Below, piece by piece: positions 1-8,574 of a stretch of 33,774 bases of DNA. Position numbers and translations under genes: made by a program. A model generated the notes under the pieces. The model was given only the letters and a program-made list of their open reading frames with translations, was not told where the DNA came from and did not search any database. The DNA is from Candidatus Cloacimonadota bacterium (lineage in GTDB: Bacteria; Cloacimonadota; Cloacimonadia; Cloacimonadales; Cloacimonadaceae): the NCBI GenBank assembly GCA_029565535.1, contig JAKQNZ010000099.1, positions 1-33,774 of the forward strand, in the 5' to 3' direction. Within the stretch, counting starts at the first letter, position 1, and the number at the start of each line of letters is the position of its first letter.

Positions 1-1569
1 GCCGCCAGCACCATCAGCGCGCCATAAGCCGCAAACGCGACAGTCATCATCCAGCCGCCAACCGTTGATTGAAAATTGCTCAGTATATAGACTGTCGCTA
101 AGCTGAACGCTCAGATTGCCGTTTATCCCTCTGATTGCCAGATCGTTAAATAACACTGTAAGAGTGGGATAGGTATGGCTTGTGCCTACGGTTAGGGTTC
201 CACTTAGGGGGCTAAGGCTGGGATCGCTGTTATATTCATGCGCACCGATATCAGGTGTATTGGGATCACGGAGCAGGTTTCCATAATCATTGGTTACTCC
301 ACATGGCAAACCGAGATTATCCAGCCAGGGGCTAAGGGTTTGTAACTGGCTATTCAGCAGGGGGTTAATGCTGTAGTTTGTCCCACCTGCCACCGAGGCA
401 AATTCAGCCAGGGTGGTGTAGTAATTATTACCAATCTTTGCCAGATTTAGGTAATGGGCATAGAGATTATTATGCTCTACCAAAGCGTTTGAGACAGAAT
501 AGAGGTATAGGGCTACACCATATCCGCTGGCGACCATCATGTTGTTTTTCGCCACCAGGTTGCTTCCGGAAAGGTAGAGGGCTGCAGATGCGGAGGTTCT
601 GGACTTGTTATCTATGGAGTTGTGGGCAAGAAAGAGGTTGCTGCCACCATTGACGACGATTCCATAAGCATCGCTGTCGTAATTTGGATTGTAGATATTA
701 GCTCCACTCATCTTGACGAGATTATTCAATATTTGCGGCGTGGAAGAAGCACTGAAGCTGCTATTGGCAATATTGATGCCGTTTGTCTTTGCATAGATGT
801 TGCATCTGGCAATTTCCAGTTCTCCGCTGCATTGATCCAGGCTGATTCCGCTTGTGCAGTCGTTTATCAAAGCGCTCAGAATGCTTATGCCGCTTGCCTG
901 TTTCAGGTATATAGCTCCGCTGCCGCCGGTATGCGCATTTGCCCAAAAAGACCAGTTTGAATGCTGGGTAAGGCTGCTATTGGGATAGGCATAGATATGC
1001 GTTCCGCCGCCCACAAAGCTATTCAGCTCGAAGCTTATGTCGTCCGAATCGTTGTTTCCGTCTGCAATAAAGGAAATGGCTTCGTTGTTCCAACTGCTAG
1101 TGCTGGCAGCACCCAAGAAAACGTTGTTTTGAAAGCTAAGTTCGTCGCTGTTTCCATAAACTGCAATGCTGCGCGCATAAGTTCCGGCAGGAAGGAACTT
1201 CAGTTTACTGATCAGAATTTTGGAATTGTTGTTAATCTTCAGGATGTAGTTGTTTTCCGAACTTGAGTATGGATTTGTCAGGTTTACTTCCGCATCGCCA
1301 TTGGCTGTGATGATCAGATCATGTTCACTTCCGGGACGGCTGATAATAAAGGGACCTTCATAGCTGCCGGCATTCAGGATGAAGCTTACGTCAGCGCTTT
1401 GGCCTTCGCTGTTAAGCTGGTTCAAAGCTGCCTGAAAATTAAGAAAATCAGCTCCTGCGCCGCCTACGCTGTAGTTACCTGCAAGAGGCAGGGCATTCAG
1501 GCCGGATGCAAGACCAAGCAAAATGCTCAACATAAGAAATGTGCTGCGCATAAAAAGTTTTGACGTCAT
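1..1569 (-). CDS. Secreted right-handed beta-helix repeat protein (partial, C-terminus off the left edge)
   Basis: The reading frame is open from an ATG at 1569 to base 1 (523 codons, no stop), so the C-terminus lies outside the window. The start follows a GGAG box 7-8 bases upstream. A second in-frame Met sits six codons later. Residues 1-28 form a signal peptide: basic start, hydrophobic core LMLSILLGLASGL, then NALP. The module from about residue 28 (GNYSVGGAGADF, then a statement ending in AGSYEGPF) and the Asn/Ser/Ile-rich repeats after it look like the Beta_helix/pectate-lyase-like family. The helix closes near residue 440 with the DIGAHEY motif common at the end of such domains. A second similar module starts near residue 460 (GTLTVGTSHTYPTL). 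The likely role is an extracellular or surface protein, perhaps carbohydrate-binding or adhesive. No catalytic residues could be assigned. Any C-terminal sorting domain would lie beyond the window. Confidence 0.85.
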   Translation of the reverse strand, partial: MTSKLFMRSTFLMLSILLGLASGLNALPLAGNYSVGGAGADFLNFQAALNQLNSEGQSADVSFILNAGSYEGPFIISRPGSEHDLIITANGDAEVNLTNPYSSSENNYILKINNNSKILISKLKFLPAGTYARSIAVYGNSDELSFQNNVFLGAASTSSWNNEAISFIADGNNDSDDISFELNSFVGGGTHIYAYPNSSLTQHSNWSFWANAHTGGSGAIYLKQASGISILSALINDCTSGISLDQCSGELEIARCNIYAKTNGINIANSSFSASSTPQILNNLVKMSGANIYNPNYDSDAYGIVVNGGSNLFLAHNSIDNKSRTSASAALYLSGSNLVAKNNMMVASGYGVALYLYSVSNALVEHNNLYAHYLNLAKIGNNYYTTLAEFASVAGGTNYSINPLLNSQLQTLSPWLDNLGLPCGVTNDYGNLLRDPNTPDIGAHEYNSDPSLSPLSGTLTVGTSHTYPTLTVLFNDLAIRGINGNLSVQLSDSLYTEQFSINGWRLDDDCRVCGLWRADGAGG

Positions 1570-1645
1570 AAGTTATCTCCATACACTCATTGTAATTATA
1601 GTAGTTGCTCCGCACCTTTTATCGGCACGAAGTATTTCTGAGTGC

Positions 1646-1674
1646 ATAAGCTGGAAGCCCTGCCTTTGTGTCAA
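1646..1674 (-). promoter_or_regulatory. Candidate sigma70-type promoter for the beta-helix gene
   Basis: On the minus strand a perfect TTGACA (1674-1669) is followed after 17 bases by GCTTAT (1651-1646), a weak -10 (3 of 6). It lies in the 135-bp gap between the 1600-residue protein and the beta-helix gene, about 75 bases before the start codon. The -35 and spacing match the candidate promoter of the ribosomal operon. This is sequence pattern only. Confidence 0.3.
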
Positions 1675-1704
1675 GCAAAAACAGAAATCTCGTTTGCAGG
1701 ATCG

Positions 1705-4700
1705 CTATGGATTTACTTTTAGCCCACTATCAATAATGCTTGGTTGTCCCAAGAGCTTACTTGCGGAAAATCTGCTTGGCAGGTCTTCAAATCCAATTCC
1801 ATATTCTGCGGTGATCTTGTAAAAAAGGCTTTGGATAGGATAGCTGAAAACTTCCGTATGCAGGTATGTAGTTGAGATCGAGGAATCCAGGTAGTGGTCC
1901 TGGTCTGCCGGGAAATCCGGCGTAAAGCCTACATAGATATTGTACCAATCTATGCTAAGTGGATTTCCATATACGTCTTCCTCAACCGGCTGCCAGCTTA
2001 AGCTAAGATCGTTGCCTTGGCGGATGGCAATGAAGCCAGATGGGGAAAGTGGGCTGGAAATCTCTCCGAAATAGGCGTGCACTTCATTGGAAAGCGGAGT
2101 GCTATTCCCTGCCTGGTCTATGGCTCTTACTCTGAAGCGATAGAAGTTATGCGGCAGTAAACCCGTGATCTGAGTTATTATGCTACCATTACCCTGAGTG
2201 GCAAGCAGAGAATCATTAAGACAGCTCCATACACTATCAGCCAGGCTGATTTCGGCATGAGGAGCATAGTAAACTTCATAGGTCTTGAAATAGGTATCGG
2301 AGGAGGCAGACCAGGATAACTCAACAGCCGTATCGGTTACCAGCGGTTGATTCAGGCTGACGATGGCGGTTGGGGCAATTGTATCGATTTTTACTATCCA
2401 GTCATCACTAATGCCCTCTTGTCCGTTCAATCCACTATAGCCTGTGTAGCCATTGATGTCCTGCGCCTGGAATTCAAAATGCAGCTCGTGGCCATCGCAA
2501 CTGAAAGTTGCCGGCACCTGGACAGCTACAAGCGCTCTGCCATTCAGGTTTAGCGAGTTAGCATAGGGCATTGCACTTTTTGAAGCTGGATTGATACTGG
2601 CAGAGCCGGGATGATATAGTTCTATCGAAGCTTCTGGCACATTCTGCCATGATTCACTGGGATCGTAAACACCATTGCCGTTCATATCGAAACGGTATTT
2701 CAAAGTGGAATTCTCTACTCCATAATAATCGAAGAAACTGCAGCCCAAGGTTACGGTTCTGGTAGTTTGCCAGGCTGGATCGGGTTGATTGGAAGGTATG
2801 GAAGCACTGATAGCCGGTGGAATGCTAAGGGGGGTAAGCATCACAGAAGAGGATAAATCTGAGGCATTTCCATATCTATCCACAGCTCTGATGGCGAACC
2901 AATAATAGCAGTTCAATTCGAGGCTGTTCATCGTTAACGAGTCCGTAGTCCTGATCCCCAAAGCAGGATTGTCGGCAGGCAGCCAGCAGATATCACTCAG
3001 GTCTACATTGCTTGTTTTAGAGATATAAAGCTCATAACGCAGAAAATCAAGATCAGTTATGGGCGTCCAACTAATAACTGCTTCGGAAGTGGAAATTGAT
3101 GTAGCGGCCAGATCAGTAACCTCAGAAGGTGCAGCAGTGTCGATATTTACGTGATAATCATCCGCTATGCCATCTTGATGCAAACTGCCGCTGTAGCTGA
3201 AGCCTGTTCCGGCCAGGTCTTCGCCTTTGAATTCATATTTCAGGTTACTACCGTCCACCGCATATTGAGCTGCTACCCTGATCTCCAGGATTTGGCTGTC
3301 TTGGTAGCCGGAAATGGGAATCCAGGTTTCACCGGGATCATAACTACCATTGCCATTGGCATCGATTCGATATTGCAAACTGGCCGCATTTATCAATTCA
3401 TCGTCTATGGCCATTATTCCAATATTCAAGTCTCTGGAATGGCAATCAAGATGTTCTGTGTCCGGATAGGGCTTGGCGAAATACACAGCTACCGGGGTAT
3501 AACCGCTTAAGCAAAAATCATCCACATTCCAGAAATTGGTGGCAGAGGAAGTGGCAGTGAAAGACCAGCGGAAACGGACATTGCTTTGATTTGCTACAAG
3601 GACAGATATATCATAAACCTTATTTCCGCTATCGGCTATGGCGGCGAAGTTTTGAATATTCGTCCAAGTGATGCCATTAGTGGAAATCTGGAAGATAGCC
3701 GAAGAATTGGTATTGGAAACATAGTTATGCCAAAATGAAACCTGTATTTTCTGGTAGCGGGAGCAATTGTAAGTAGGGGATAACAGCTTCTCGCTGGCAG
3801 TATTGGACACGGTGTTCAGAACTTTCAGGCTATAGTCGGTTCCTGCATCCACAACCGGGGTCCAGGGGAAAGTAGTTGAGCCTGAATGTTGAACCGTCCA
3901 GCCGGCAGGCAAGCTTGGGGAATCGAAGTTTTCCAAATTATTGAAAGCTCGACGCTGAACCTGTGCCGAGAAAATAGGCTCAGAAAAGCTACCATTGCTG
4001 TAATTTGCTATAACGGCATAACGGTAAACACCAAATGCCAGGTTTGCCCAAGCAAGATCAGTGTAGCCAAGCTCAGTTTGCGTGGAAAGCAGTGTCCAGA
4101 CCGCATTATTGCTTTCCTCGCCGTATAAGAACCGATATACAGAATAGTTTGAAAATTCCCTTTGATCCGGGTTTTGACTGGCGCTATGGAACTGCGCTCC
4201 AAAGGCTTTTGTGTTATAGCCCCAGCTAAGCACAACGGAAGTACCCAGGTTGTTTTGGACGGCTGTGAAAGTATCCGGAGTATTAAGCTCTTCAGGTAGG
4301 AGCACATCGCCCACATTCACATCACTGGCCCACACTCTAAAGGTTTGAGAAACAGGGTTATAACCGGTTTTATTGAAAACTACCGAACAACCATAATAGT
4401 TTGGAATATTGAAGCTGAAGTTTCCGCTGGCATTAGTCTGCGTAATGCTGTATTGATTACCGTGAGTAATCATCACATTGGCCAGGCCAGTGCCGGGATT
4501 GTTGTAGCCAACTATCCTGCCGAAAACCTGGGAAGTTTTAGTAAAGGCATAATAGCCCATTCCCGGGGCATTGCTAACCGTCACTCTATGATTTATGCTG
4601 TCGATCACGGCAGAGTTTAGCTTTATCCAGCTGATGCCATCGTAGGAATGAACCACTTCCAAAGCGCTCTGTGAATAGCCATTCAGCATGTCGGGACTAT

Positions 4701-6507
4701 ATTGTAATACGATCTGGCTGAGAGTAAGATTTGGCAGTACATGGGAAGGTATCAGATTCCACCAGATCTTTACTGCATCCTGGAAGAAACCGGGAATCGA
4801 ATAGCAATTGGTTTCCACGGCCAGATTGCTTACCCGGGCAGCATAATCGGCATTGGGACGAACGACAGCGTTATAATAGCTTTTATCGCTTGTAGTATTG
4901 GTGCTGCGCTTCAAGGATATCCTGCCGAAATTACTGATCGATCCGGTGATGCTGGAATTCACATTGGGCAGAGTGAGGGTGGCGTTTTCGCCTACTGAGC
5001 AGACGGAATTGCTCGCTATTGTAAATCCAGTCATCACGTTAGTGCCTGTGAACACGAAATTACTGCCTTGTACTTCAGTGTAGTTTATGCTGAAGGTAGC
5101 TGCCGGGCTGGCAATCAAGTTGATGGTCCGCTGGCCAACTCCTGTTAGAAATAGCCGGTAAATAGCTATACTGCCCATATTCGTCAAGTTACCCTTTAGT
5201 GCAATGTATATGTTGTATACATTTGAAGTAATTGTTCCATAGTTAACCAGATCACCATACATACTGACAGTGTGGCTACCATTAGCACCGCTATTTTGTA
5301 ATGTCCCGTTTACTGTTGTTAAACCATTAAAAACTACTGCCCCATCTACTGTGTTTACTACTCCATTGACCTGAATGCTATCATAAAAAGTAATCGTTGA
5401 TAGGGTGGCATTGTAAATGGAAGAATTACCTCCTCCATAGATAAAACCATTTGTTAATACAGCGTTTTTAAGCGTATTACCCTCCAAGCGAAGGTTGTGT
5501 TGGTTTAGAAAAAAGGTATTTCCATTAAACAAGAGATTGGTACCTAACACCAGACTTCCTGATGGGTTGCTGTTTTCAAATATACAATTGAACACAACCG
5601 AATCTCCTTGCGAGATCGTTTGGTTTTCCACACCTGAGAAAGTAATCTTATTAGGTGTAAAAGTCCCATCATAAAACCACAAATCTCCTCTTAACGAGAT
5701 GTAAAGGTTATAGTGGTTTGATGTAACCGTTCCATAGTTAATCAGATCACCATTCATGACGACAGTGTGACTACCATTAGCACCGCTATTTTGTAATGTC
5801 CCGTTTACTGTTGTTAAACCATTAAAAACTACTGCCCCATCTACTGTGTTCACTACTCCATTGACCTGAATGCTATCGTTGACAGTTACCGATGAAAGGC
5901 TAACATTATCGATAATTGAATCTCCGCCTCCCACTATAGAACCGCCTGATAAGCCGACATTTGAGATTTTGTAGCCGGATAGTTGTAGGGAAGTAGCACC
6001 AAGTCCGAATGATTTATCGCTGAACATACAGCTGCTGCCTAATAGAATATTGCCTGTGGATTTGCTGCTCAGAAAATAGCAGTTAAAAGTCAGAGCTTCA
6101 GCTTGAGTAATAACCTGGTTGCCAGAGCCAATCAAGGTAAGCCTGTAGGGTGAGAAGGTGCCGGAGAGATGCGTGAGGTTGCCCATCAAACTGATGAAAA
6201 AATATGAAGAACCATTACACGTGATCCCTTGATTTATAAAATTGCCGGTAACTGATAGTGTGTAGCTGCTACCATTGGTCTGCAGTGTCCCCGCCGGAAG
6301 AACCGTTATGGATTTGCAGTAGCGATTTCCATTCACATTGATTGTCGAACCAATCTCTACATCCATGGTGCTATCGGGGACAACATGTTCAATCCAGCTA
6401 TTGGGGTCGGTCCAGTTACCACCTGAGGCGGTGGAGTGAATTGTTATGCTGCTCAGGTTTGCAGCGATTATCAAGATCAGAATTAAGCCTAGGAATGTCT
6501 TTTGCAT
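1705..6507 (-). CDS. Large secreted multidomain surface protein (beta repeats, choice-of-anchor-like domain, Fn3 domains)
   Basis: This 1600-residue protein starts at an ATG with an AGGAG box 7 bases upstream. Residues 1-20 are a signal peptide (FLGLILILIIAA). Residues about 25-490 hold G/N/T-rich beta repeats with a period of 165 residues. Segments 211-249 and 376-414 are identical in protein sequence. Residues about 660-740 resemble a carboxypeptidase regulatory-like domain (VFGRIVGYNN, TNASGNFSF). Residues about 740-850 resemble Fn3. Residues 858-1003 resemble a cleaved-adhesin/choice-of-anchor J domain (ENFDSPSLPAGW near the start, FWNVDDFCL near the end). Fn3-like segments lie near 1127-1227, 1378-1482 and 1486-1585, separated by domains carrying NGNGSYDPGE and NGNGVYDPSE motifs. 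No YPNPFNP-type sorting domain is present at the C-terminus, unlike the neighbouring secreted proteins. It is probably an adhesin or other cell-surface protein; substrate unknown. Confidence 0.85.
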   Translation of the reverse strand: MQKTFLGLILILIIAANLSSITIHSTASGGNWTDPNSWIEHVVPDSTMDVEIGSTINVNGNRYCKSITVLPAGTLQTNGSSYTLSVTGNFINQGITCNGSSYFFISLMGNLTHLSGTFSPYRLTLIGSGNQVITQAEALTFNCYFLSSKSTGNILLGSSCMFSDKSFGLGATSLQLSGYKISNVGLSGGSIVGGGDSIIDNVSLSSVTVNDSIQVNGVVNTVDGAVVFNGLTTVNGTLQNSGANGSHTVVMNGDLINYGTVTSNHYNLYISLRGDLWFYDGTFTPNKITFSGVENQTISQGDSVVFNCIFENSNPSGSLVLGTNLLFNGNTFFLNQHNLRLEGNTLKNAVLTNGFIYGGGNSSIYNATLSTITFYDSIQVNGVVNTVDGAVVFNGLTTVNGTLQNSGANGSHTVSMYGDLVNYGTITSNVYNIYIALKGNLTNMGSIAIYRLFLTGVGQRTINLIASPAATFSINYTEVQGSNFVFTGTNVMTGFTIASNSVCSVGENATLTLPNVNSSITGSISNFGRISLKRSTNTTSDKSYYNAVVRPNADYAARVSNLAVETNCYSIPGFFQDAVKIWWNLIPSHVLPNLTLSQIVLQYSPDMLNGYSQSALEVVHSYDGISWIKLNSAVIDSINHRVTVSNAPGMGYYAFTKTSQVFGRIVGYNNPGTGLANVMITHGNQYSITQTNASGNFSFNIPNYYGCSVVFNKTGYNPVSQTFRVWASDVNVGDVLLPEELNTPDTFTAVQNNLGTSVVLSWGYNTKAFGAQFHSASQNPDQREFSNYSVYRFLYGEESNNAVWTLLSTQTELGYTDLAWANLAFGVYRYAVIANYSNGSFSEPIFSAQVQRRAFNNLENFDSPSLPAGWTVQHSGSTTFPWTPVVDAGTDYSLKVLNTVSNTASEKLLSPTYNCSRYQKIQVSFWHNYVSNTNSSAIFQISTNGITWTNIQNFAAIADSGNKVYDISVLVANQSNVRFRWSFTATSSATNFWNVDDFCLSGYTPVAVYFAKPYPDTEHLDCHSRDLNIGIMAIDDELINAASLQYRIDANGNGSYDPGETWIPISGYQDSQILEIRVAAQYAVDGSNLKYEFKGEDLAGTGFSYSGSLHQDGIADDYHVNIDTAAPSEVTDLAATSISTSEAVISWTPITDLDFLRYELYISKTSNVDLSDICWLPADNPALGIRTTDSLTMNSLELNCYYWFAIRAVDRYGNASDLSSSVMLTPLSIPPAISASIPSNQPDPAWQTTRTVTLGCSFFDYYGVENSTLKYRFDMNGNGVYDPSESWQNVPEASIELYHPGSASINPASKSAMPYANSLNLNGRALVAVQVPATFSCDGHELHFEFQAQDINGYTGYSGLNGQEGISDDWIVKIDTIAPTAIVSLNQPLVTDTAVELSWSASSDTYFKTYEVYYAPHAEISLADSVWSCLNDSLLATQGNGSIITQITGLLPHNFYRFRVRAIDQAGNSTPLSNEVHAYFGEISSPLSPSGFIAIRQGNDLSLSWQPVEEDVYGNPLSIDWYNIYVGFTPDFPADQDHYLDSSISTTYLHTEVFSYPIQSLFYKITAEYGIGFEDLPSRFSASKLLGQPSIIDSGLKVNP
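5266..5382. repeat. Internal near-identical repeat, copy A
   Basis: This 117-bp segment inside the 1600-residue protein gene differs from copy B (5761-5877) at only two positions by eye. Weaker similarity continues for about 30 bases on the lower-coordinate side. Copies are 495 bp apart, exactly 165 codons, so the frame is kept. Both encode the same 39 residues starting DSIQVNGVVN. The near-identity suggests a recent duplication or gene conversion. Confidence 0.9.
5761..5877. repeat. Internal near-identical repeat, copy B
   Basis: Partner of the 117-bp copy at 5266-5382, in the same orientation and frame, two mismatches by eye. It encodes residues 211-249 of the large surface protein; copy A encodes residues 376-414. 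The surrounding 165-residue units are clearly more diverged than this core. Confidence 0.9.
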
Positions 6508-7017
6508 CTTTATACTCCTGTTTTCACGTTGTAATATCTGGTTCTCGTTCTGTTCTGTTGTTTTGTTGGGGCATATATGTTAAGCTTAGCACTTCAATAG
6601 GGTTTGGTAATATTTACTAAACTTCATATACAATCATGTCAGCTATTTTTTCTCACATATTTTGCGTGCTACATTATGTCAAGCGATATTTCGATTCCCA
6701 TTTCTGTTTGGAGAGCTCCATCTTAAATAGCTTTACTACCCCAGACACCATTAGCTCGTTCATATCTACGTTTACTACTTATTGATGTAGAATCCTTTGC
6801 GAGAGCAAAACATGATAGGCTGGCAATTCTTCACAATCAGATTACCTTATATGACAACAAGTAAACTGACTATACTTGGTTCAGTTGTGAAGAGAATGTC
6901 TGCAAACCAGCCGGATTTATCAAACAGCAGATCATGCATATATTCGGGCTGAGAACCAGATTGTTACATTGATGGCATAACCGATTGACAAACAAGTGAT
7001 AACTGGAAAGGAACGAA
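6508..7017. other. 510-bp divergent intergenic region
   Basis: This spacer separates the minus-strand surface-protein gene from the plus-strand Nif3-family gene. I see no convincing coding sequence or RNA gene. It holds a candidate minus-strand promoter (6654-6682), a 21-base imperfect palindrome at 6602-6622 (9-bp arms with one G.T pair), and a 16-base string at 6581-6596 that also occurs at the end of the secreted-protein gene at 33554-33569. The middle part (about 6690-6960) shows nothing I can name. The Nif3 gene has a GGAAAGGA ribosome binding site just before its start. Confidence 0.6.
6654..6682 (-). promoter_or_regulatory. Candidate promoter for the large surface-protein gene
   Basis: On the minus strand TTGACA (6682-6677) is followed after 17 bases by TATGTG (6659-6654), a poor -10 match. 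Transcription from here would give a leader of about 140 nt containing the 6602-6622 palindrome. It is supported only by the perfect -35 box and its position. Confidence 0.3.
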
Positions 7018-8103
7018 ATGAAGATTCACGAAATAATGCGTAGCATCGATAACTTTGCCCCAACAACATTGGCGATGAACTGGGACAACGTAGGTCTGAT
7101 GGTGGGACAGAGGGACTGGGAAGTTAGCAAAGTATATGTAACGCTTGACGTTACGCCAACCGCAGTGGAGGAAGCCATATCGAAGGGATGTCAGCTTATC
7201 CTCAGTCATCATCCTTTGATTTTTAAGGCCCAGAAAAGCATTACCGACCCACTACTGATCAAGCTTATCCAGAATAGTATTGCGGTTATTAGCCTGCATA
7301 CCAATTTTGATGTGGCGGAGGACAGCGTAAATCATGCCCTGGCTCAAGCATTGGGATTCACCGTGATCGACCGGCTGACAGAAGAAAGCGGTGCGGGATA
7401 TCAACATCTTGTGGTCTATTGCCCTGTGGGACACGAAGACAGGATAAGCGAAGCAGCCTGGAACGCCGGAGCCGGAAAGATCGGCAGCTATCACAATTGT
7501 GCAATCAAGCACGAGGTGACAGGCTATTTCAGCGTAGAAGAACGCTCCAATCCCTTTGTCAGGAAGCCTGAAGGCAGTTCCGTGCAAGAAACCGCCCTGG
7601 AATTCATGTGTGATTCATTCAAACTCCACAGCGTTCTGAAAGCCATCAAAATCGCTCATCCCTATGAAACTCCAGCGCTATACCACTTTCCGGTGAGCAA
7701 CTCCAATCCGGCTTATGGTCTGGGTTTGGTATGCAAACCGGAACAGGAATCAGGTTTACACGAGCTTGCCACAAGGGTGAAGGAGCGTTTGGGTTGTCCG
7801 CATACCAAGCTGTGGACAGCCGGTAAAGACCTGGATACTCCGATAAGGAAAATAGCCATTTGCGGTGGCTCTGGAGGAACGCTTCTTGCAGCAGCCAGTG
7901 CCAAAGCTGAGCTATTTATAAGCGGGGATATAACTTACCACACATTCCTGGACAGCCGCATCCCAATTATTGACGTTGGGCATTTCTATACAGAATATCC
8001 CGCTTTACATAAGCTTGGCGCTTTTATTAAAGGGATAGGACTGGCCGCAGAGATCATGCAGCCGGAAAAACATGAGTATAGTAGGTTCTTATCACTACCC
8101 TGA
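7018..8103 (+). CDS. Nif3/YbgI family dinuclear metal-centre protein (DUF34)
   Basis: The 361-residue protein starts at an ATG after a GGAAAGGA box. The NIF3 metal-binding residues are visible: H64 and H65 in LSHHPLIF, D98 in HTNFDVA, and H322 and E326 near the C-terminus (GHFYTEYPAL). The length and the central segment of about residues 130-235, with HPYE at 214-217, mark the long form found in many bacteria, which carries a PII-like insert between the two halves of the metal domain. Family members are often annotated GTP cyclohydrolase I type 2, but the cellular role is not firmly established, so no enzyme is assigned. It appears monocistronic, lying between two long spacers. Likely cytoplasmic. 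Confidence 0.9.
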   Translation: MKIHEIMRSIDNFAPTTLAMNWDNVGLMVGQRDWEVSKVYVTLDVTPTAVEEAISKGCQLILSHHPLIFKAQKSITDPLLIKLIQNSIAVISLHTNFDVAEDSVNHALAQALGFTVIDRLTEESGAGYQHLVVYCPVGHEDRISEAAWNAGAGKIGSYHNCAIKHEVTGYFSVEERSNPFVRKPEGSSVQETALEFMCDSFKLHSVLKAIKIAHPYETPALYHFPVSNSNPAYGLGLVCKPEQESGLHELATRVKERLGCPHTKLWTAGKDLDTPIRKIAICGGSGGTLLAAASAKAELFISGDITYHTFLDSRIPIIDVGHFYTEYPALHKLGAFIKGIGLAAEIMQPEKHEYSRFLSLP

Positions 8104-8574
8104 AGTAGAGAATCATATTCAACTTATAAAGAAAATCACCTTTCCTTATCCATTGCTTGACCAGGGATTTACTTTGTAACATATTTTTCTCCCATCTGGA
8201 TTTGTGCTTGAGATAGATCTCAAATCATTGTTACAGGTGAAGGTATGCAACACTTTTCTTATTAGGTGGGATGGATATCAGCTTCGAAAACACACTGGTA
8301 AAGTTATTGGATTACTCCTGGACTGGATATATCTTCTCTGCAAGTTCTCGAAATCCTATTTTATCAATATACCTTGAAAACAAGGCGTAGTTCCACCCCA
8401 TCATCTGCCTCGCAGTATGGGAGCAATAAGCGTGAAATAAGCGTCCGACGCTTAATTCACGCTTATTGCTCTCGAAATACCTCAGAGTTGTGAAAAAATG
8501 ATGTGCCAATGAGTGATTGTCTTTGTCTAAAAAATACTTAGATTGTTAGTTAGAATCTGTCTGGGGAGGATGAG
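8104..8574. other. 471-bp intergenic region with two dyad structures
   Basis: This spacer lies between the Nif3-family gene and the phosphorylase gene. I see no reliable gene. It has a nested dyad at 8175-8235 (outer TGTAAC/GTTACA, inner TTGAGAT-AG-ATCTCAA at 8208-8223) and the strong palindrome at 8421-8471 described separately. A 65-codon minus-strand frame (8312-8509) reads through the palindrome and is not supported. No clear Rho-independent terminator follows the Nif3 gene. Confidence 0.6.
8421..8471. promoter_or_regulatory. 51-bp four-box palindrome upstream of the phosphorylase gene
   Basis: Two 25-base arms flank a single central base (8446) and match with one mismatch. Each arm contains two direct copies of TAAGCGT spaced 11 bp apart: plus-oriented at 8427-8433 and 8438-8444, inverted at 8448-8454 and 8459-8465. 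The 11-bp spacing, about one helical turn, is what a cooperatively bound operator would look like. The sequence could also fold as a long RNA hairpin or be a mobile palindromic unit. It ends 103 bases before the phosphorylase start. No T-run follows, so a simple terminator is unlikely. Confidence 0.6.

Noticed and set aside
8427-8465. Repeated heptamers read as a CRISPR array
   Set aside because: Only four 7-base boxes in inverted pairs, with no spacer-repeat alternation and no cas genes.
8312-8509. 65-codon minus-strand ORF in the Nif3-glgP spacer
   Set aside because: It reads straight through the 51-bp palindrome and matches no family I know. The part outside the palindrome faintly resembles a transposase N-terminus, but not enough to call a relic.
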